Positions 34,287-50,453 of a stretch of DNA of 64,000 nucleotides are shown here, piece by piece; the stretch's first letter is position 1, and every line of letters starts with the position of its first letter. The stretch comes from Bacillus sp. ISL-51 (GTDB taxonomy: Bacteria > Bacillota > Bacilli > Bacillales > Bacillaceae). The translations under genes and the position numbers were made by a program. The DNA lies in NCBI RefSeq assembly GCF_018613535.1, contig NZ_JAGGQB010000003.1, positions 310,001-374,000 on the forward strand, given 5' to 3'. Under the pieces are notes generated by a model. That model was not told where the DNA came from and did no database searches. It saw only the letters and a program-made list of their open reading frames with translations.

Positions 34287-35315
34287 CTTTTTTGCCATAT
34301 ATTTGTTTAAAAACGCGTCGGCGTCGGAAATGTCTATTCCCTTATAATAATGCTTCACAATATCCGTAACGGACTTTCCCTGCTCCGCCATGTAATTGGC
34401 GCCGTATTGGCTCATGCCGACGCCGTGGCCGAATCCTTTTGTCGTAATAGTGATGCTGCTGCCGTTTCGTTTCCATTCAAAATCGGCTGAGCGCAGACCG
34501 AGTTTTTCCCGAATGTCCCTTCCCTTCAGCTTCTTGCCGTTTATTACAGCTGTCGCGACTTGATGGCCGGGTGTTCTGGCGGTAATCTGCCCCACCGTAT
34601 TTTGTCCCGAGAGCTGAACGCCGAGCTTTTGCTGAAACTCCGCAACGCTCACTGTTTGGGTGGAGAGGTATTTAGGCGATTTTTTATCCCACGGGCTTTG
34701 CACGCTTTTTAAATAAGGAATGGCGCTTGTCCAATAGGCTTCTGCATTTTCTGTATAACCGTTGCTCGTAGAGAAAAAGGACGCCTCAATCGGCTTATTG
34801 TCATACGTTAAAATCTTCCCCTGCGTGCTGGCTACCGCGTTTGTGATTTTCTTCAGGTTTTGTGCGTACTGAGATCCCCATTCTTTCTTCAGCTGGCTTT
34901 TGCTTTGATAGACTTGAAACATTTGCGTGTCGTCCACAAGCGATCCTTTCGGCGCCTGGACGGCAGAGTCAGCTACCATTAGCCTGACAATAAACGTTCG
35001 GGCTGCGAGCGCCTGGGCTTTTAATGCCTCAGGTTTAAATTCTACGGGCATTTCGGAAGCCACGACTCCGATGACGTACTCTTCAAGCGGAATGTTTTCT
35101 ACAGAATGATTGGATGTCCGATAGACCGGAATAGATACAGACGATTCTTTCAATGTCTCTGCTCCTTTTGCCTCTCTTATGGTGTGTGTTGTTCTGTGTC
35201 CGGATTCTCTGTTTAGCGCAGCTCCTTTTTCTGTCTGAAACGGAATGACAAGGAGCGTGGGCACGAGAAGAATGAGTACACATAGCCCGGATAGTAGAAA
35301 TACAATTGGTTTCAT
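34284..35315 (-). CDS. spoIID: Peptidoglycan lytic transglycosylase SpoIID
   Basis: 343 residues. One N-terminal membrane helix (about residues 4-26) and an extracellular SpoIID domain. Catalytic E88 is in VVASEMPVEFKPEAL; further family blocks are KAQALAARTF and TKGFGHGVGMSQYGANYMA. With SpoIIM and SpoIIP it thins septal wall and drives engulfment in the mother cell. Ribosome binding site GCAGGAGG. A SigE promoter is 39-67 bp upstream. Located just downstream of murAA, as in B. subtilis. Confidence 0.96.
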   Translation of the reverse strand: MKPIVFLLSGLCVLILLVPTLLVIPFQTEKGAALNRESGHRTTHTIREAKGAETLKESSVSIPVYRTSNHSVENIPLEEYVIGVVASEMPVEFKPEALKAQALAARTFIVRLMVADSAVQAPKGSLVDDTQMFQVYQSKSQLKKEWGSQYAQNLKKITNAVASTQGKILTYDNKPIEASFFSTSNGYTENAEAYWTSAIPYLKSVQSPWDKKSPKYLSTQTVSVAEFQQKLGVQLSGQNTVGQITARTPGHQVATAVINGKKLKGRDIREKLGLRSADFEWKRNGSSITITTKGFGHGVGMSQYGANYMAEQGKSVTDIVKHYYKGIDISDADAFLNKYMAKK

Positions 35316-35353
35316 ATATCAGCTGCCTCCTGCTCAGGATTCGACTCTACTTC

Positions 35354-35382
35354 ATCTTATGGGCAGGGACAAGCTAATATGA
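35354..35382 (-). promoter_or_regulatory. SigE promoter of spoIID
   Basis: Minus strand: -35 TCATATT (35376-35382), 14-bp spacer, -10 CATAAGAT (35354-35361), close to the SigE consensus. Confidence 0.75.
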
Positions 35383-35475
35383 CAATCCTTTTTGGACAGA
35401 ATCTTTATTCCTTTTATTCACACTAAAACGTATTCTTTTTTGCAAATCAGAGCATAATAATGATGATAAACCCTA

Positions 35476-35510
35476 TGAAAAAACAGTATGCCAGATTGAC
35501 ATACTGTTTT
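35476..35510 (-). terminator. Terminator after murAA
   Basis: Perfect 10-bp stem AAACAGTATG/CATACTGTTT with T-run on the minus strand. Confidence 0.85.
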
Positions 35511-35517
35511 AGAAAAA

Positions 35518-36825
35518 TTATGCGTTTAAGTCAGCGACTTCTTTGTTTTCTTGCTCAGCCGCCGTTTCATCTACTACACGTTCGATGTCGGCGCCGAGGC
35601 CCGCAAGTTTTTTGTGGAAGTCCACGTAACCGCGGTCTACATGCTTCAGTTCCGTGACGCGTGTATGACCTTCAGCCACTAATCCCGCAAGAATCAGCGC
35701 CGCGCCCGCACGCAAGTCTGTAGCGGCAACTTCTGCACCTTGCAGCTGTGCAGGACCGTTAATGATAACAGAACGGCCTTCAATTTTAATGTCTCCATTC
35801 ATCCGGCGGAATTCTTCAGCGTGCATAAAACGGTTTTCAAACACGGTTTCTGTAATCATGCTTGTTCCGCCCGCACGGAGAAGCAGTGCCATCATTTGCG
35901 ACTGCATGTCGGTAGGGAAACCAGGGTGAGGCATCGTTTTAATGTCGATCGGTTTCAGCTGGGCAGGTCCGATGACACGAAGGCCCTCTCCTTCGTCCGT
36001 AATTTTAACTCCCATTTCTTCCATCTTAGCGATTAAAGAAGTAAGATGTTCAGGAACCGCACCTTTTACTAATACGTTTCCTTCCGTAATTGCAGCTGCT
36101 ACCATAAAGGTACCCGCTTCAATACGGTCAGGGATAATATTGTGTCTTACGCCGTGAAGCTTGTCGACACCTTCAATTTTAATGGTGCCGGTGCCCGCTC
36201 CGCGGATTTTGCCGCCCATTGCATTGATATAATTTGCTAAGTCAACGATTTCAGGCTCTTTCGCCACGTTTTCAAGCGTTGTCGTTCCTTCAGCTAAAGC
36301 AGCAGCCATAATCAAGTTTTCTGTCGCACCCACACTTGGGAAATCCAAATAGATTTTTGCGCCTTGCAGACGGCCTTCCACTTCTGCTTCAATAAAGCCG
36401 TTGCCTACTTTGATTTTTGCGCCCATTGCTTCAAAGCCTTTTAAATGCTGGTCAATCGGTCTTGAGCCGATTGCGCAGCCTCCCGGAAGCGCTACTCTTG
36501 AATGACCTGTACGGGCTAAAAGAGGCCCCATCACAAGCACTGACGCGCGCATTTTACGCACATATTCAAAAGGTGCTTCTGTTTCTAAAGCGTAAGAAGC
36601 GTCTACTGTAACTTCATTATTCTCAAAATGCACATCTGCTCCTAAATGACGCAACACTTCATTAATTGTATATACATCGGAGAGCGTAGGTACATCACAA
36701 ATTACGCTTTTTTCTTCACTTGCTAATAAAGATGCAGCGATAACAGGTAAAACGGCATTTTTAGCTCCTTCAACCTTAACTGTGCCGTTTAACTTCTGAC
36801 CGCCGCGGACGATGATTTTTTCCAA
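35518..36825 (-). CDS. murAA: UDP-N-acetylglucosamine 1-carboxyvinyltransferase MurAA
   Basis: 435 residues from a TTG after AGGGGAA. EPSP-synthase-like fold of two inverse barrels. The fosfomycin-target cysteine is C117 in [12 protein letters not shown], and the K22-N23 pair is in [10 protein letters not shown]. It makes the first committed step of peptidoglycan synthesis. MurAA is the essential paralogue in B. subtilis; a second gene, murAB, is at the right edge of this window. Cotranscription with ywmB upstream is likely (33 bp gap). Confidence 0.96.
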   Translation of the reverse strand: MEKIIVRGGQKLNGTVKVEGAKNAVLPVIAASLLASEEKSVICDVPTLSDVYTINEVLRHLGADVHFENNEVTVDASYALETEAPFEYVRKMRASVLVMGPLLARTGHSRVALPGGCAIGSRPIDQHLKGFEAMGAKIKVGNGFIEAEVEGRLQGAKIYLDFPSVGATENLIMAAALAEGTTTLENVAKEPEIVDLANYINAMGGKIRGAGTGTIKIEGVDKLHGVRHNIIPDRIEAGTFMVAAAITEGNVLVKGAVPEHLTSLIAKMEEMGVKITDEGEGLRVIGPAQLKPIDIKTMPHPGFPTDMQSQMMALLLRAGGTSMITETVFENRFMHAEEFRRMNGDIKIEGRSVIINGPAQLQGAEVAATDLRAGAALILAGLVAEGHTRVTELKHVDRGYVDFHKKLAGLGADIERVVDETAAEQENKEVADLNA

Positions 36826-36858
36826 GGTATTCCCCTCCGCGTCCCTATATTCTCTATA

Positions 36859-37599
36859 TTAATATTCAGTCGTAACGATTGGTGTGCCAACCGTAACGGT
36901 ATGTTTTTCGCCCATTCCCGCATTTCTAAGCGCAACTTGCACATTCATCTTATGCTTTGACGTCATGATGTAATCTGTCCACTTACTTGTAAATGCAGAA
37001 ACAGAAACGAAATGAGGCTCAACTACATGTTCAACTGGACTTGCTTGAAATTCTTTCATGATTTGATCTGCTTTTTTTTGCAAAACAATACTCATATTAT
37101 CATTTAAATGACCCTTTAGACAAGTAAAAATAAATACTTTATTTTGAAATATGTCATGTGCCTGCCGTTCAAACTGTTCATATGTATCCTTCCAGCTTTC
37201 CGGTTGCTCCGGGCTCATTTGCTCATATAATAAATACGAAGTTGGGTTCTGGTTTTTGAGGGTAGTGATAAGCTGCAGTTTAAATGTTGTATGATTTTTT
37301 TTGTCAGAATACGTGCCGACAGCCTTTACGATTTTGTCTTCCTGTGCGACTTCCCAGCGGTATTGCGGGTTCTGCGTTTGTAATTGCTTCACTTTTTCAT
37401 CAAAATCATTCAGTGACAGGTTCAAATTTTCTTTCGCGTGCAGCGTCCATTCATCAACAGTCACCTGCTGCCGCTCCATACCAGCAGCGATTTGGGCAAG
37501 CGGTGACAGCTCACTCGCATGAATGGAATGAAACACCGCAATTAAGGCGCTTAAAAAGACAAAAAACAGAATGGCACGGCCTGCTCTTTTTTTCTTCAT
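36859..37599 (-). CDS. ywmB: YwmB family protein (DUF1779)
   Basis: 246 residues. N-terminal basic segment then a hydrophobic signal or anchor helix (AILFFVFLSALIAVFHSI), and an extracytoplasmic domain of the YwmB family. No catalytic motif is visible. The conserved order ywzB-ywmB-murAA-spoIID in Bacilli suggests a role near wall synthesis or sporulation, but none is established. Starts at ATG downstream of a T-rich leader. Confidence 0.8.
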   Translation of the reverse strand: MKKKRAGRAILFFVFLSALIAVFHSIHASELSPLAQIAAGMERQQVTVDEWTLHAKENLNLSLNDFDEKVKQLQTQNPQYRWEVAQEDKIVKAVGTYSDKKNHTTFKLQLITTLKNQNPTSYLLYEQMSPEQPESWKDTYEQFERQAHDIFQNKVFIFTCLKGHLNDNMSIVLQKKADQIMKEFQASPVEHVVEPHFVSVSAFTSKWTDYIMTSKHKMNVQVALRNAGMGEKHTVTVGTPIVTTEY

Positions 37600-37741
37600 A
37601 TCGTTCTCTCCCCCTTACTCCCATTTTTGCCGGAGCCGGGGAAAGCAATACATGGAAAACTTCGTCAAAACTCGCCAGGCGTATGAAGAAAAAATTGGTT
37701 TCTCCTCCATCCATTCCCGTCATTTCGACTGATGAAACAGC

Positions 37742-37972
37742 TTAAAACAAGTATGGCAGCTGCTTCGAATAGGTAAGATAATCTAAAAAGAAATTCGCGA
37801 CTGCCGTTCCGATCGCAATTGTGAGAAGAATGATCAGGAGTCTGGCCTGCACCACTTTCCCTTTTCGGATCAGCGGGTCAAAGTTGACGGCTTGAAGCGC
37901 CCACCATGTAACCGCAATACATACTAAATGAATCAAAATGCTGATTGCGGCCTGCTGTCCCAATACATTCAC
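37742..37972 (-). CDS. ywzB: DUF1146 membrane protein YwzB
   Basis: 76 residues from the GTG at 37972 (MNVLGQQAAISILIHL), nine bases after AAAGGAG; an ATG at 37981 directly touches that site and is unlikely. Two transmembrane helices flank a short basic loop (LIRKGKVVQARLL). The family is conserved in Firmicutes next to the atp and murA genes; function unknown. Confidence 0.85.
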   Translation of the reverse strand: MNVLGQQAAISILIHLVCIAVTWWALQAVNFDPLIRKGKVVQARLLIILLTIAIGTAVANFFLDYLTYSKQLPYLF

Positions 37973-38149
37973 AAATTCCATCTCCTTTCAATTTCTTTTC
38001 CGCCCCCCTCACATCCTCTCTTATTATATAAGAAGATGAGAGAAAGATGATCATTTTCGCATCAGAATTTTTATCCATAATTAGGGGAAACCCCCGCTTA
38101 ATTGTCCGTTCATCGGCATGGTATACTTTTTTGGAAAGGAGATGGGAAT

Positions 38150-38620
38150 ATGAATCATTCCTTTTTTCGTCCGGAAAAGCAATATGGAGATTCACTGCCC
38201 GTATTTGAACATGAGTGGGAAGCAATTGCATTCTACTATGATTATAGACAGTCCCAAACAGAGGAACTGAATGAATTGTGTCAGTTTTATAACATCTCCC
38301 TCGATTATTCACGCGACAGCCTTAAGGAATTGGAATCCCTCTACTTCCAAAGCATCAGGGAACTGCTTTTGGCAGATTGGAATCTGCCGATAGACGAGTT
38401 CGAAAAAATGCTGAGCGTGTATGTCATAGACTGCGCCATTACGCACCATGACGACGCCGAATGGGTCGTCAAGCCTTATCCGTATACGGACGGGGCTTAT
38501 ACGACAGGCGTCAGAAGAGGAAATAAAACATGGCATTCCGACAACTGCTGCGAACATTTATACCTGCAAAAAGAAGAGGATCATCCGCTGCTTGCAGTCT
38601 TTGAATCTCTTATGCGCTAA
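38150..38620 (+). CDS. ywmA: Uncharacterised protein YwmA
   Basis: 156 residues from the ATG at 38150, after AAAGGAGATG; the longer frame adds 16 residues without support. A soluble, acidic protein rich in Tyr, Trp and Glu (FEHEWEAIAFYYDYRQ). Contains a Cys-Cys pair with nearby histidines (HSDNCCEHLYL), but I recognise no family function. Only plus-strand gene in a 15-kb minus-strand stretch; convergent with atpC. Confidence 0.78.
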   Translation: MNHSFFRPEKQYGDSLPVFEHEWEAIAFYYDYRQSQTEELNELCQFYNISLDYSRDSLKELESLYFQSIRELLLADWNLPIDEFEKMLSVYVIDCAITHHDDAEWVVKPYPYTDGAYTTGVRRGNKTWHSDNCCEHLYLQKEEDHPLLAVFESLMR

Positions 38621-38624
38621 TATA

Positions 38625-38664
38625 GAAAAAGAATCCTTCTCAGACAGCCGAGAAGGATTCTTTT

Positions 38665-38666
<2 letters not shown>
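38625..38666. terminator. Bidirectional terminator between ywmA and atpC
   Basis: Perfect 13-bp stem AAGAATCCTTCTC/GAGAAGGATTCTT with A and T runs. It ends the atp operon. Confidence 0.9.
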
Positions 38667-39075
<409 letters not shown>

Positions 39076-39086
39076 CTAGGACCAGA

Positions 39087-41418
<2,332 letters not shown>

Positions 41419-41473
41419 TCATTTGCGTAAAAAGAGAGAAAAAGAGAACCTTTTTCTCTCATCTGCATAAGGG

Positions 41474-42982
<1,509 letters not shown>

Positions 42983-42998
42983 TTAGGTTTCACCCCTT

Positions 42999-44053
<1,055 letters not shown>

Positions 44054-44088
44054 CTACTACGGCAACTCCCTTCTGCAGGTTTTCTCTG

Positions 44089-44125
44089 CTGATAAAAAGC
44101 CGTTTCAGACCGGCCTGCTTATCAG
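44089..44125 (-). other. Intercistronic hairpin 1 between atpE and atpF
   Basis: Stem CTGATAA/TTATCAG with an inner GCCG/CGGC pair. No T-tail, so it is more likely an RNA stability or processing element than a terminator. Confidence 0.5.
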
Positions 44126-44134
44126 ACATAAAGC

Positions 44135-44170
44135 AATGGCGAAGGTTCTCTTAGAGTGATCTTCGCCATT
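44135..44170 (-). other. Intercistronic hairpin 2 between atpE and atpF
   Basis: Perfect 10-bp stem AATGGCGAAG/CTTCGCCATT with a 16-base loop, 26 bp after atpE. It could protect the atpE mRNA end or attenuate transcription. Confidence 0.6.
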
Positions 44171-44195
44171 TTTAGTTCATATAAGGCTTTTTTGC

Positions 44196-44423
<228 letters not shown>

Positions 44424-44451
44424 TTAAATGTTATCCGAATGGATATATGTT

Positions 44452-45577
<1,126 letters not shown>

Positions 45578-45726
45578 CAACTATCTGTCTCCTGATGAAA
45601 AAGTAATATAATTCCTGGATACGGCAATACAAGCGGTTAACCCTAGCAGAAGCCCGCAAAACGGCCTTGTTCGAAAAAACCATTCATCCTCATGATCATA
45701 CGGGATGCTGTTTCATTCGCTTAGAT

Positions 45727-45760
45727 AAATCCTCATAAAACGGGTTTTTTGGGAGGATTT
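45727..45760 (-). other. Hairpin in the atp operon leader
   Basis: AAATCCTC (45727-45734) pairs with GAGGATTT (45753-45760) around an 18-nt loop, inside the transcribed leader. The rest of the 409-bp gap 45578-45986 holds the atp promoter and the upp terminator; no further gene is seen. Confidence 0.4.
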
Positions 45761-45820
45761 AAAATGAGGATGGATACTAGAAATGAAAGCAATGAAAACC
45801 TTCTCACAATACCCTCGTTT

Positions 45821-45849
45821 AGCATACAATAGCCCCTAACATGTGTCAA
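45821..45849 (-). promoter_or_regulatory. SigA promoter of the atp operon
   Basis: Minus strand: -35 TTGACA (45844-45849), 17-bp spacer, -10 TATGCT (45821-45826). A perfect -35 fits strong constitutive expression. Confidence 0.82.
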
Positions 45850-45950
45850 TCTGTTTAAAGTTAAAAAACTTTTTATACTAAAAGCATACACAGAATGTTC
45901 ACATTTTCACCTATAAATGTATGAAAGCTCCTCATTCAGCAAAAAACTGG

Positions 45951-45982
45951 ATAAAAAAAGAAAACCCGCGATGAGGTTTTCC
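45951..45982 (-). terminator. Terminator after upp
   Basis: Stem GAAAACC/GGTTTTC followed by TTTTTTT on the minus strand. Confidence 0.75.
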
Positions 45983-45986
45983 CAAT

Positions 45987-46616
45987 TTATTTCGTTCCGT
46001 ACAAACGGTCTCCCGCGTCGCCGAGTCCCGGAACGATATAGCCTTTTTCGTTTAATTTTTCATCGAGAGCTGCGATGTAAATATCAACGTCCGAATGATG
46101 TTTTTGCAGCTCTTCCACACCTTCAGGAGCCGCCACAAGACACATAAAGCGGATGTTTCTTGCGCCGCGTTTCTTCAGGCTGTTAATCGCTTCAACCGCG
46201 GAGCCTCCCGTCGCAAGCATCGGGTCCACGACGATAAATTCACGTTCTTCTACATCGGAAGGAAGCTTGACATAGTATTCCACCGGTTTTAAGGTTTCCG
46301 GATCACGGTATAACCCGACATGTCCCACTTTGGCGGCGGGGATTAATTTCAGCATGCCGTCTACCATTCCGAGGCCCGCTCTGAGGATCGGCACGATACC
46401 GAGTTTCTTCCCTGAAATCACTTTGGATGTCGCTGTTTGAACAGGTGTTTTCACTTCCACTTCTTTAAGAGGAAGATCACGTGTAATTTCAAACGCCATC
46501 AGTGAAGCGACTTCGTCCACAAGGTCTCTGAAATCCTTTGTGCCTGTATTTTCATTCCGAATATATGTCAGCTTGTGCTGGATTAAAGGATGATCAAATA
46601 CGTAAACCTTTCCCAT
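45987..46616 (-). CDS. upp: Uracil phosphoribosyltransferase
   Basis: 209 residues. PRPP-binding loop [15 protein letters not shown] and uracil-recognition segment [12 protein letters not shown] near the C-terminus. It makes UMP from uracil and PRPP in pyrimidine salvage. Ribosome binding site AAAGGAGCTG. Own terminator; lies between glyA and atp, as in B. subtilis. Confidence 0.97.
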   Translation of the reverse strand: MGKVYVFDHPLIQHKLTYIRNENTGTKDFRDLVDEVASLMAFEITRDLPLKEVEVKTPVQTATSKVISGKKLGIVPILRAGLGMVDGMLKLIPAAKVGHVGLYRDPETLKPVEYYVKLPSDVEEREFIVVDPMLATGGSAVEAINSLKKRGARNIRFMCLVAAPEGVEELQKHHSDVDIYIAALDEKLNEKGYIVPGLGDAGDRLYGTK

Positions 46617-46707
46617 ACTGTGTTCAGCTCCTTTTACTTTGTCCGAGTGACTTTTTCACACTTCTATTGATTCTACAGAAAAAGACAGCGAGTTTCAAGA
46701 AAATCGT

Positions 46708-46745
46708 CAAAAAAAACCCGCCGTATTAAGGTTCCGGCGGGTTTC
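46708..46745 (-). terminator. Terminator after glyA
   Basis: Perfect 10-bp stem AAACCCGCCG/CGGCGGGTTT with T-run on the minus strand. Confidence 0.85.
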
Positions 46746-46751
46746 TTCCTA

Positions 46752-47999
46752 TTAATAATCGAGTTCTTTATATAAAGGGAACTTTTCAGTTAAGGCAGCC
46801 ACACGCTGTCTCGCTTCTTCAAGTTTCGCTTCATCTTCATGGTTTTTCAGCGCAAGGCCGATGATGGCGCCGACCTCTTCAAGCGCGTCACCGTCAAAAC
46901 CGCGGCTTGTCACAGCTGCCGTACCGAGACGGATGCCGCTTGTGACAAATGGTTTTTCCGGATCGTAAGGGATCGCGTTTTTATTTGATGTGATGCCGAT
47001 TTCGTCAAGCACATGCTCCGCCACTTTTCCTGTCAAACCGAGAGAACGAAGGTCAACAAGCACAAGGTGGTTATCCGTTCCGCCTGACACAAGCTGAATG
47101 CCCTCTTTGTTCAGAGACTCGGCAAGGCGCTGCGCATTCGAAATAACGTTTTGCGCATATACTTTGAAATCATCTTGCAGCACTTCCCCGAAAGAAACGG
47201 CTTTCGCTGCGATGACATGCATAAGCGGCCCGCCCTGAATACCAGGGAAAATCGATTTATCAATCTTTTTGCCGAACTCTTCGCGGCAAAGGATCATTCC
47301 TCCGCGCGGTCCGCGCAGCGTTTTGTGAGTGGTTGTTGTTACAAAATCTGCGTATGGAACCGGGTTCGGGTGAAGACCGGCAGCGACAAGCCCCGCGATA
47401 TGAGCCATGTCGACCATAAATAAAGCGCCGACTTCATCAGCGATTTCGCGGAATTTTTTAAAGTCAATTGTACGAGGATATGCGCTCGCTCCGGCAACGA
47501 TAAGTTTAGGCTTATGCGCCAGCGCTTTTTCACGCACATCTTCATAATCTATATATTGTGTGTCTTTATCGACACCGTATTCTACAAAGTTGTATTGAAC
47601 ACCGCTGAAGTTAACCGGGCTTCCGTGTGTTAAGTGGCCGCCGTGGGAGAGGTTCATCCCGAGCACTGTGTCGCCGTGCTCTAAAATCGTGAAGTAAACA
47701 GCCATGTTCGCCTGAGCGCCTGAGTGCGGCTGTACGTTTACATGCTCTGCTCCGAAAATCTCTTTCGCGCGGTCACGGGCGATGTCCTCAACGACATCAA
47801 CGTGCTCACAGCCTCCGTAGTAGCGTTTGCCGGGGTAGCCTTCAGCATATTTGTTCGTTAATACAGAGCCTTGGGCTTCCATTACCGCTTCCGTCACGAA
47901 GTTTTCAGAAGCAATTAGTTCGATCTTAGTCTGTTGACGCTTACGCTCATCCTTGATGGCGTTAAACACTTGTTTATCTTGTGCAGGTAAATGTTTCAT
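46752..47999 (-). CDS. glyA: Serine hydroxymethyltransferase
   Basis: 415 residues. PLP-binding lysine K226 in [14 protein letters not shown]; also [10 protein letters not shown] and SHGGHLTHG. It converts serine and tetrahydrofolate to glycine and methylene-tetrahydrofolate. Ribosome binding site GGAGAGG. In B. subtilis glyA belongs to the PurR regulon, and a PurBox-like sequence lies about 115 bp upstream. Confidence 0.97.
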   Translation of the reverse strand: MKHLPAQDKQVFNAIKDERKRQQTKIELIASENFVTEAVMEAQGSVLTNKYAEGYPGKRYYGGCEHVDVVEDIARDRAKEIFGAEHVNVQPHSGAQANMAVYFTILEHGDTVLGMNLSHGGHLTHGSPVNFSGVQYNFVEYGVDKDTQYIDYEDVREKALAHKPKLIVAGASAYPRTIDFKKFREIADEVGALFMVDMAHIAGLVAAGLHPNPVPYADFVTTTTHKTLRGPRGGMILCREEFGKKIDKSIFPGIQGGPLMHVIAAKAVSFGEVLQDDFKVYAQNVISNAQRLAESLNKEGIQLVSGGTDNHLVLVDLRSLGLTGKVAEHVLDEIGITSNKNAIPYDPEKPFVTSGIRLGTAAVTSRGFDGDALEEVGAIIGLALKNHEDEAKLEEARQRVAALTEKFPLYKELDY

Positions 48000-48112
48000 C
48001 AGCGAGATCCTCTCCTATCCGTTTCCTGTTCTTTATTTTTATCACCCTTATTGTACATGGTTTTTCAGGTGAATGTAACAGCTTATTTAAAAAAATCACA
48101 AAATTTAATTAG

Positions 48113-48126
48113 AAAACACGAACATT
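48113..48126. promoter_or_regulatory. PurBox-like sequence upstream of glyA
   Basis: AAAACACGAACATT resembles the PurR box AWWWCCGAACWWT with one mismatch. The inverted partner box is not clear. Confidence 0.35.
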
Positions 48127-48146
48127 AACAACGAAATGAGAAACCA

Positions 48147-48689
48147 TTATTCGTATTCATATACAGCCCGTACTCCGCCGATCAGCTTTGGCCTTGTGCG
48201 GGCCATCGTCACGCGGGCTTCTCCGAGCTCACGGCTTGATATACGGATAGGTACGGCAACGGGTTTTAAATGCATGCCGATGAATGTATCACCGATGTCG
48301 ATTCCGGCGTCAGCCTGGATGGCTTCGGCAAGCACGGGGGATTCCATCTGCCTGTAAGCATAAGAGGCCATCGCCCCGCCGGCTTTTGGAACGGGTACGG
48401 CTGAAACAATGGGAAGCCTGAACAGCTCAGCTGTTTCCGCCTCAATGACAAGCGCTCTGTTTAAATGCTCACAGCATTGAAAAGCGAGATGTATGCCGGT
48501 TTTCTCCTTAAATTCGGCAAGTCCGCCGTAAATCAGCTCGGCCCACTCCCCGCTCCCCGAGGTGCCGATCCGGCTTCCGGCAGCTTCGCTCGTACTGCAT
48601 CCGATCACAAGCAGGCTGCCGCTTTTCAGCCTGGCCTGCTCTTGAAATTCAGCCAGCATGTCCGTCCATTTTTGTTTCATCTGTTCCAT
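48147..48689 (-). CDS. ywlG: DUF436/TIGR01440 family protein YwlG
   Basis: 180 residues from the ATG at 48689, after AAGAGGTG; same as B. subtilis. Conserved [17 protein letters not shown] and [17 protein letters not shown] mark the family. A thiolase- or transferase-like fold has been suggested; function is unknown. It starts 13 bp after rpiB ends, so it is probably cotranscribed. Confidence 0.85.
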   Translation of the reverse strand: MEQMKQKWTDMLAEFQEQARLKSGSLLVIGCSTSEAAGSRIGTSGSGEWAELIYGGLAEFKEKTGIHLAFQCCEHLNRALVIEAETAELFRLPIVSAVPVPKAGGAMASYAYRQMESPVLAEAIQADAGIDIGDTFIGMHLKPVAVPIRISSRELGEARVTMARTRPKLIGGVRAVYEYE

Positions 48690-48702
48690 TGTCCAGCACC
48701 TC

Positions 48703-49152
48703 TTACAGATTTTTTTCTTCGTAATCTGCGATTTTGCCAATCCGTCTTTCGTGGCGGCCGCCCGTAAATTCAGTCGTCAGCCAGATTTTTGCGATTTCGC
48801 GGGCCAGTCCGGGTCCGATCACGCGTTCTCCCATGGCGAGAATATTCGTATCATTGTGTTCACGTGTAGCCTTTGCGCTGAAGGTGTCATGCGCAAGCGC
48901 ACAGCGTATTCCTTTTACTTTGTTTGCGGAGATGCTCATGCCGATGCCTGTGCCGCAAATTAAAATGCCTCTGTCGACTTCTCCGCTCACCACTTTTTCC
49001 GCTACCGGAAAAGCGTAGTCAGAGTAATCGACAGAGCCGCTTCCGCACTCACAGCCCATATCAATATACTCAATCTGCAATTCATCCAATAGACCCTTTA
49101 TTTCCTCGCGGATATGGACGCCGCCGTGATCTGACGCTATAGCTACTTTCAT
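48703..49152 (-). CDS. rpiB: Ribose-5-phosphate isomerase B
   Basis: 149 residues. Substrate site [13 protein letters not shown] at the N-terminus and catalytic C66 in [32 protein letters not shown] is also conserved. It interconverts ribose 5-phosphate and ribulose 5-phosphate. Known as ywlF in B. subtilis. Ribosome binding site TAGGAGGTA. Confidence 0.92.
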   Translation of the reverse strand: MKVAIASDHGGVHIREEIKGLLDELQIEYIDMGCECGSGSVDYSDYAFPVAEKVVSGEVDRGILICGTGIGMSISANKVKGIRCALAHDTFSAKATREHNDTNILAMGERVIGPGLAREIAKIWLTTEFTGGRHERRIGKIADYEEKNL

Positions 49153-49297
49153 TTATTTACCTCCTAGGTGTGGTTGTGCGAAGACATCCCTCTGTGGCTT
49201 GTCCTTTTCGTTTTTAGGCTCCTGCGATGTCTGTTGACTTTATTCTACTCTTTCAAGTCCGTTTTGCAAATGACCTGTTTGCATATTTTCTGACAAC

Positions 49298-49753
49298 TTA
49301 CTTGCTTTCTTCGTCAAGCAATTGATCGGCAAGAAGTGTAAGCAGCTCCTCCAGCTCGTCTCTCGTCTGTTTATAGACGTCAAGCGAACCGCCGAACGGA
49401 TCTGAAATGTCTCCGCTGCGCCCCGTCACATATTCTTTAATGGTAAATACTTTGTCCCGGCTGTTTTCAAACCGGCTGATAATGAGCTGTTTATGCTGTT
49501 CTGTCATGGCCAGCACCAGATCCGCCGAGTCTATATGTTCTTCCGATAAGGGAGATGAGCTGTGGTTGAGGGCGATCCGTTTTTCAAACAGCGCTTCTAC
49601 GGCATGAGCCGATGCTTTTCCGTACGGAGACGCGAACACTCCGGCCGAGCCGGCACTTACAGTAAGCCCTTTCGTTTCCGCGATTGATTTAAAAAGCGCC
49701 TCAGCCATCGGACTGCGGCACGTGTTTCCTGTACAAACAAATATAATCTTCAT
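49298..49753 (-). CDS. ywlE: Protein-arginine phosphatase YwlE
   Basis: 151 residues from the ATG at 49753 after AGAGGTGAC. Low-molecular-weight phosphatase P-loop C7-T-G-N-T11-C-R-S with the Thr at position 11 that gives specificity for phosphoarginine; the general acid is Asp in ISDPFGG. YwlE opposes the arginine kinase McsB in stress protein quality control. Length equals the family. Confidence 0.94.
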   Translation of the reverse strand: MKIIFVCTGNTCRSPMAEALFKSIAETKGLTVSAGSAGVFASPYGKASAHAVEALFEKRIALNHSSSPLSEEHIDSADLVLAMTEQHKQLIISRFENSRDKVFTIKEYVTGRSGDISDPFGGSLDVYKQTRDELEELLTLLADQLLDEESK

Positions 49754-49785
49754 GTCTGTCACCTCTTACTGCTTATTATAAATGA

Positions 49786-49819
49786 AGAAAAAAGAAACGG
49801 CATCTTCGTTTCTTTTTTT
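49786..49819 (-). terminator. Terminator after the mntP-type gene
   Basis: Perfect stem AAAAGAAACG/CGTTTCTTTT with T-run on the minus strand. Confidence 0.8.
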
Positions 49820-49828
49820 AAAAGTATC

Positions 49829-50386
49829 TTATAGCGGCAAAAGCAGTTTAAGCCCAAACCCGATTAATATCGTTCCGCCCAGCGCTTCGCTGTAGGAGCC
49901 GAGCCATGACTGCACCTTACTTCCGATCAAAAGGCCCGCCCATGTTAAGATGGTGCTGAATGCCCCGAACAGCGCAACGGCTAAAAGCGGCTTTGAGCCG
50001 TACATTCCGAGGCCGAGCCCGACAGAAAAACTGTCAAGGCTGACCCCGACCGCAAATAATAATAATCCTGCTCCCGCCGGAGAAATGAACGGCTCTTCTG
50101 ATTGTTTAAACGCGGCAAAAATCATCTGGACCCCCAAAATGAAAAGCAGAGATCCGCCGACGTAAACAGCAAGCATTCCCAAAAAACCGGACAGCAGCTG
50201 TCCCGCGGCCATCCCGGCCAGCGGCATGATGACATGGAACAGCCCGATAACGAACCCTATATGAAAAATCTGCCGTTTTCTAAGCCGGACCATCCCCATC
50301 CCAAGCCCGACAGAAAAAGCATCCATTCCTAAAGCAAATGCCATCATGCTTAAGGCCAAAAGCTCCCCTATGAATACACTCGACAT
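49829..50386 (-). CDS. mntP: MntP-family manganese exporter YwlD
   Basis: 185 residues with six membrane helices. The two-fold repeat carries the paired acidic motifs [11 protein letters not shown] (N-terminal half) and [11 protein letters not shown] (C-terminal half), typical of the DUF204/MntP family, which pumps out Mn2+. The substrate is inferred from the family. Its ribosome binding site AAGGGGG lies inside the stem of a strong hairpin, so translation may be controlled. It follows ywlC by 67 bp. Confidence 0.88.
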   Translation of the reverse strand: MSSVFIGELLALSMMAFALGMDAFSVGLGMGMVRLRKRQIFHIGFVIGLFHVIMPLAGMAAGQLLSGFLGMLAVYVGGSLLFILGVQMIFAAFKQSEEPFISPAGAGLLLFAVGVSLDSFSVGLGLGMYGSKPLLAVALFGAFSTILTWAGLLIGSKVQSWLGSYSEALGGTILIGFGLKLLLPL

Positions 50387-50396
50387 GATTTAAAAA

Positions 50397-50446
50397 CCCC
50401 CTTGGACATGCCCGCTTTTTTAGCTTATGCATGTCCGGTAAGGGGT
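50397..50446 (-). promoter_or_regulatory. Hairpin that contains the mntP ribosome binding site
   Basis: GGACATGC (50404-50411) pairs with GCATGTCC (50429-50436), extended by CCCCTT/AAGGGG around a 3-base bulge. On the minus strand the 3' arm is the AAGGGGG ribosome binding site and is followed by TTTTT, so it could be a terminator of ywlC, a translation block, or both. Confidence 0.65.
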
Positions 50447-50453
50447 AGAACTT

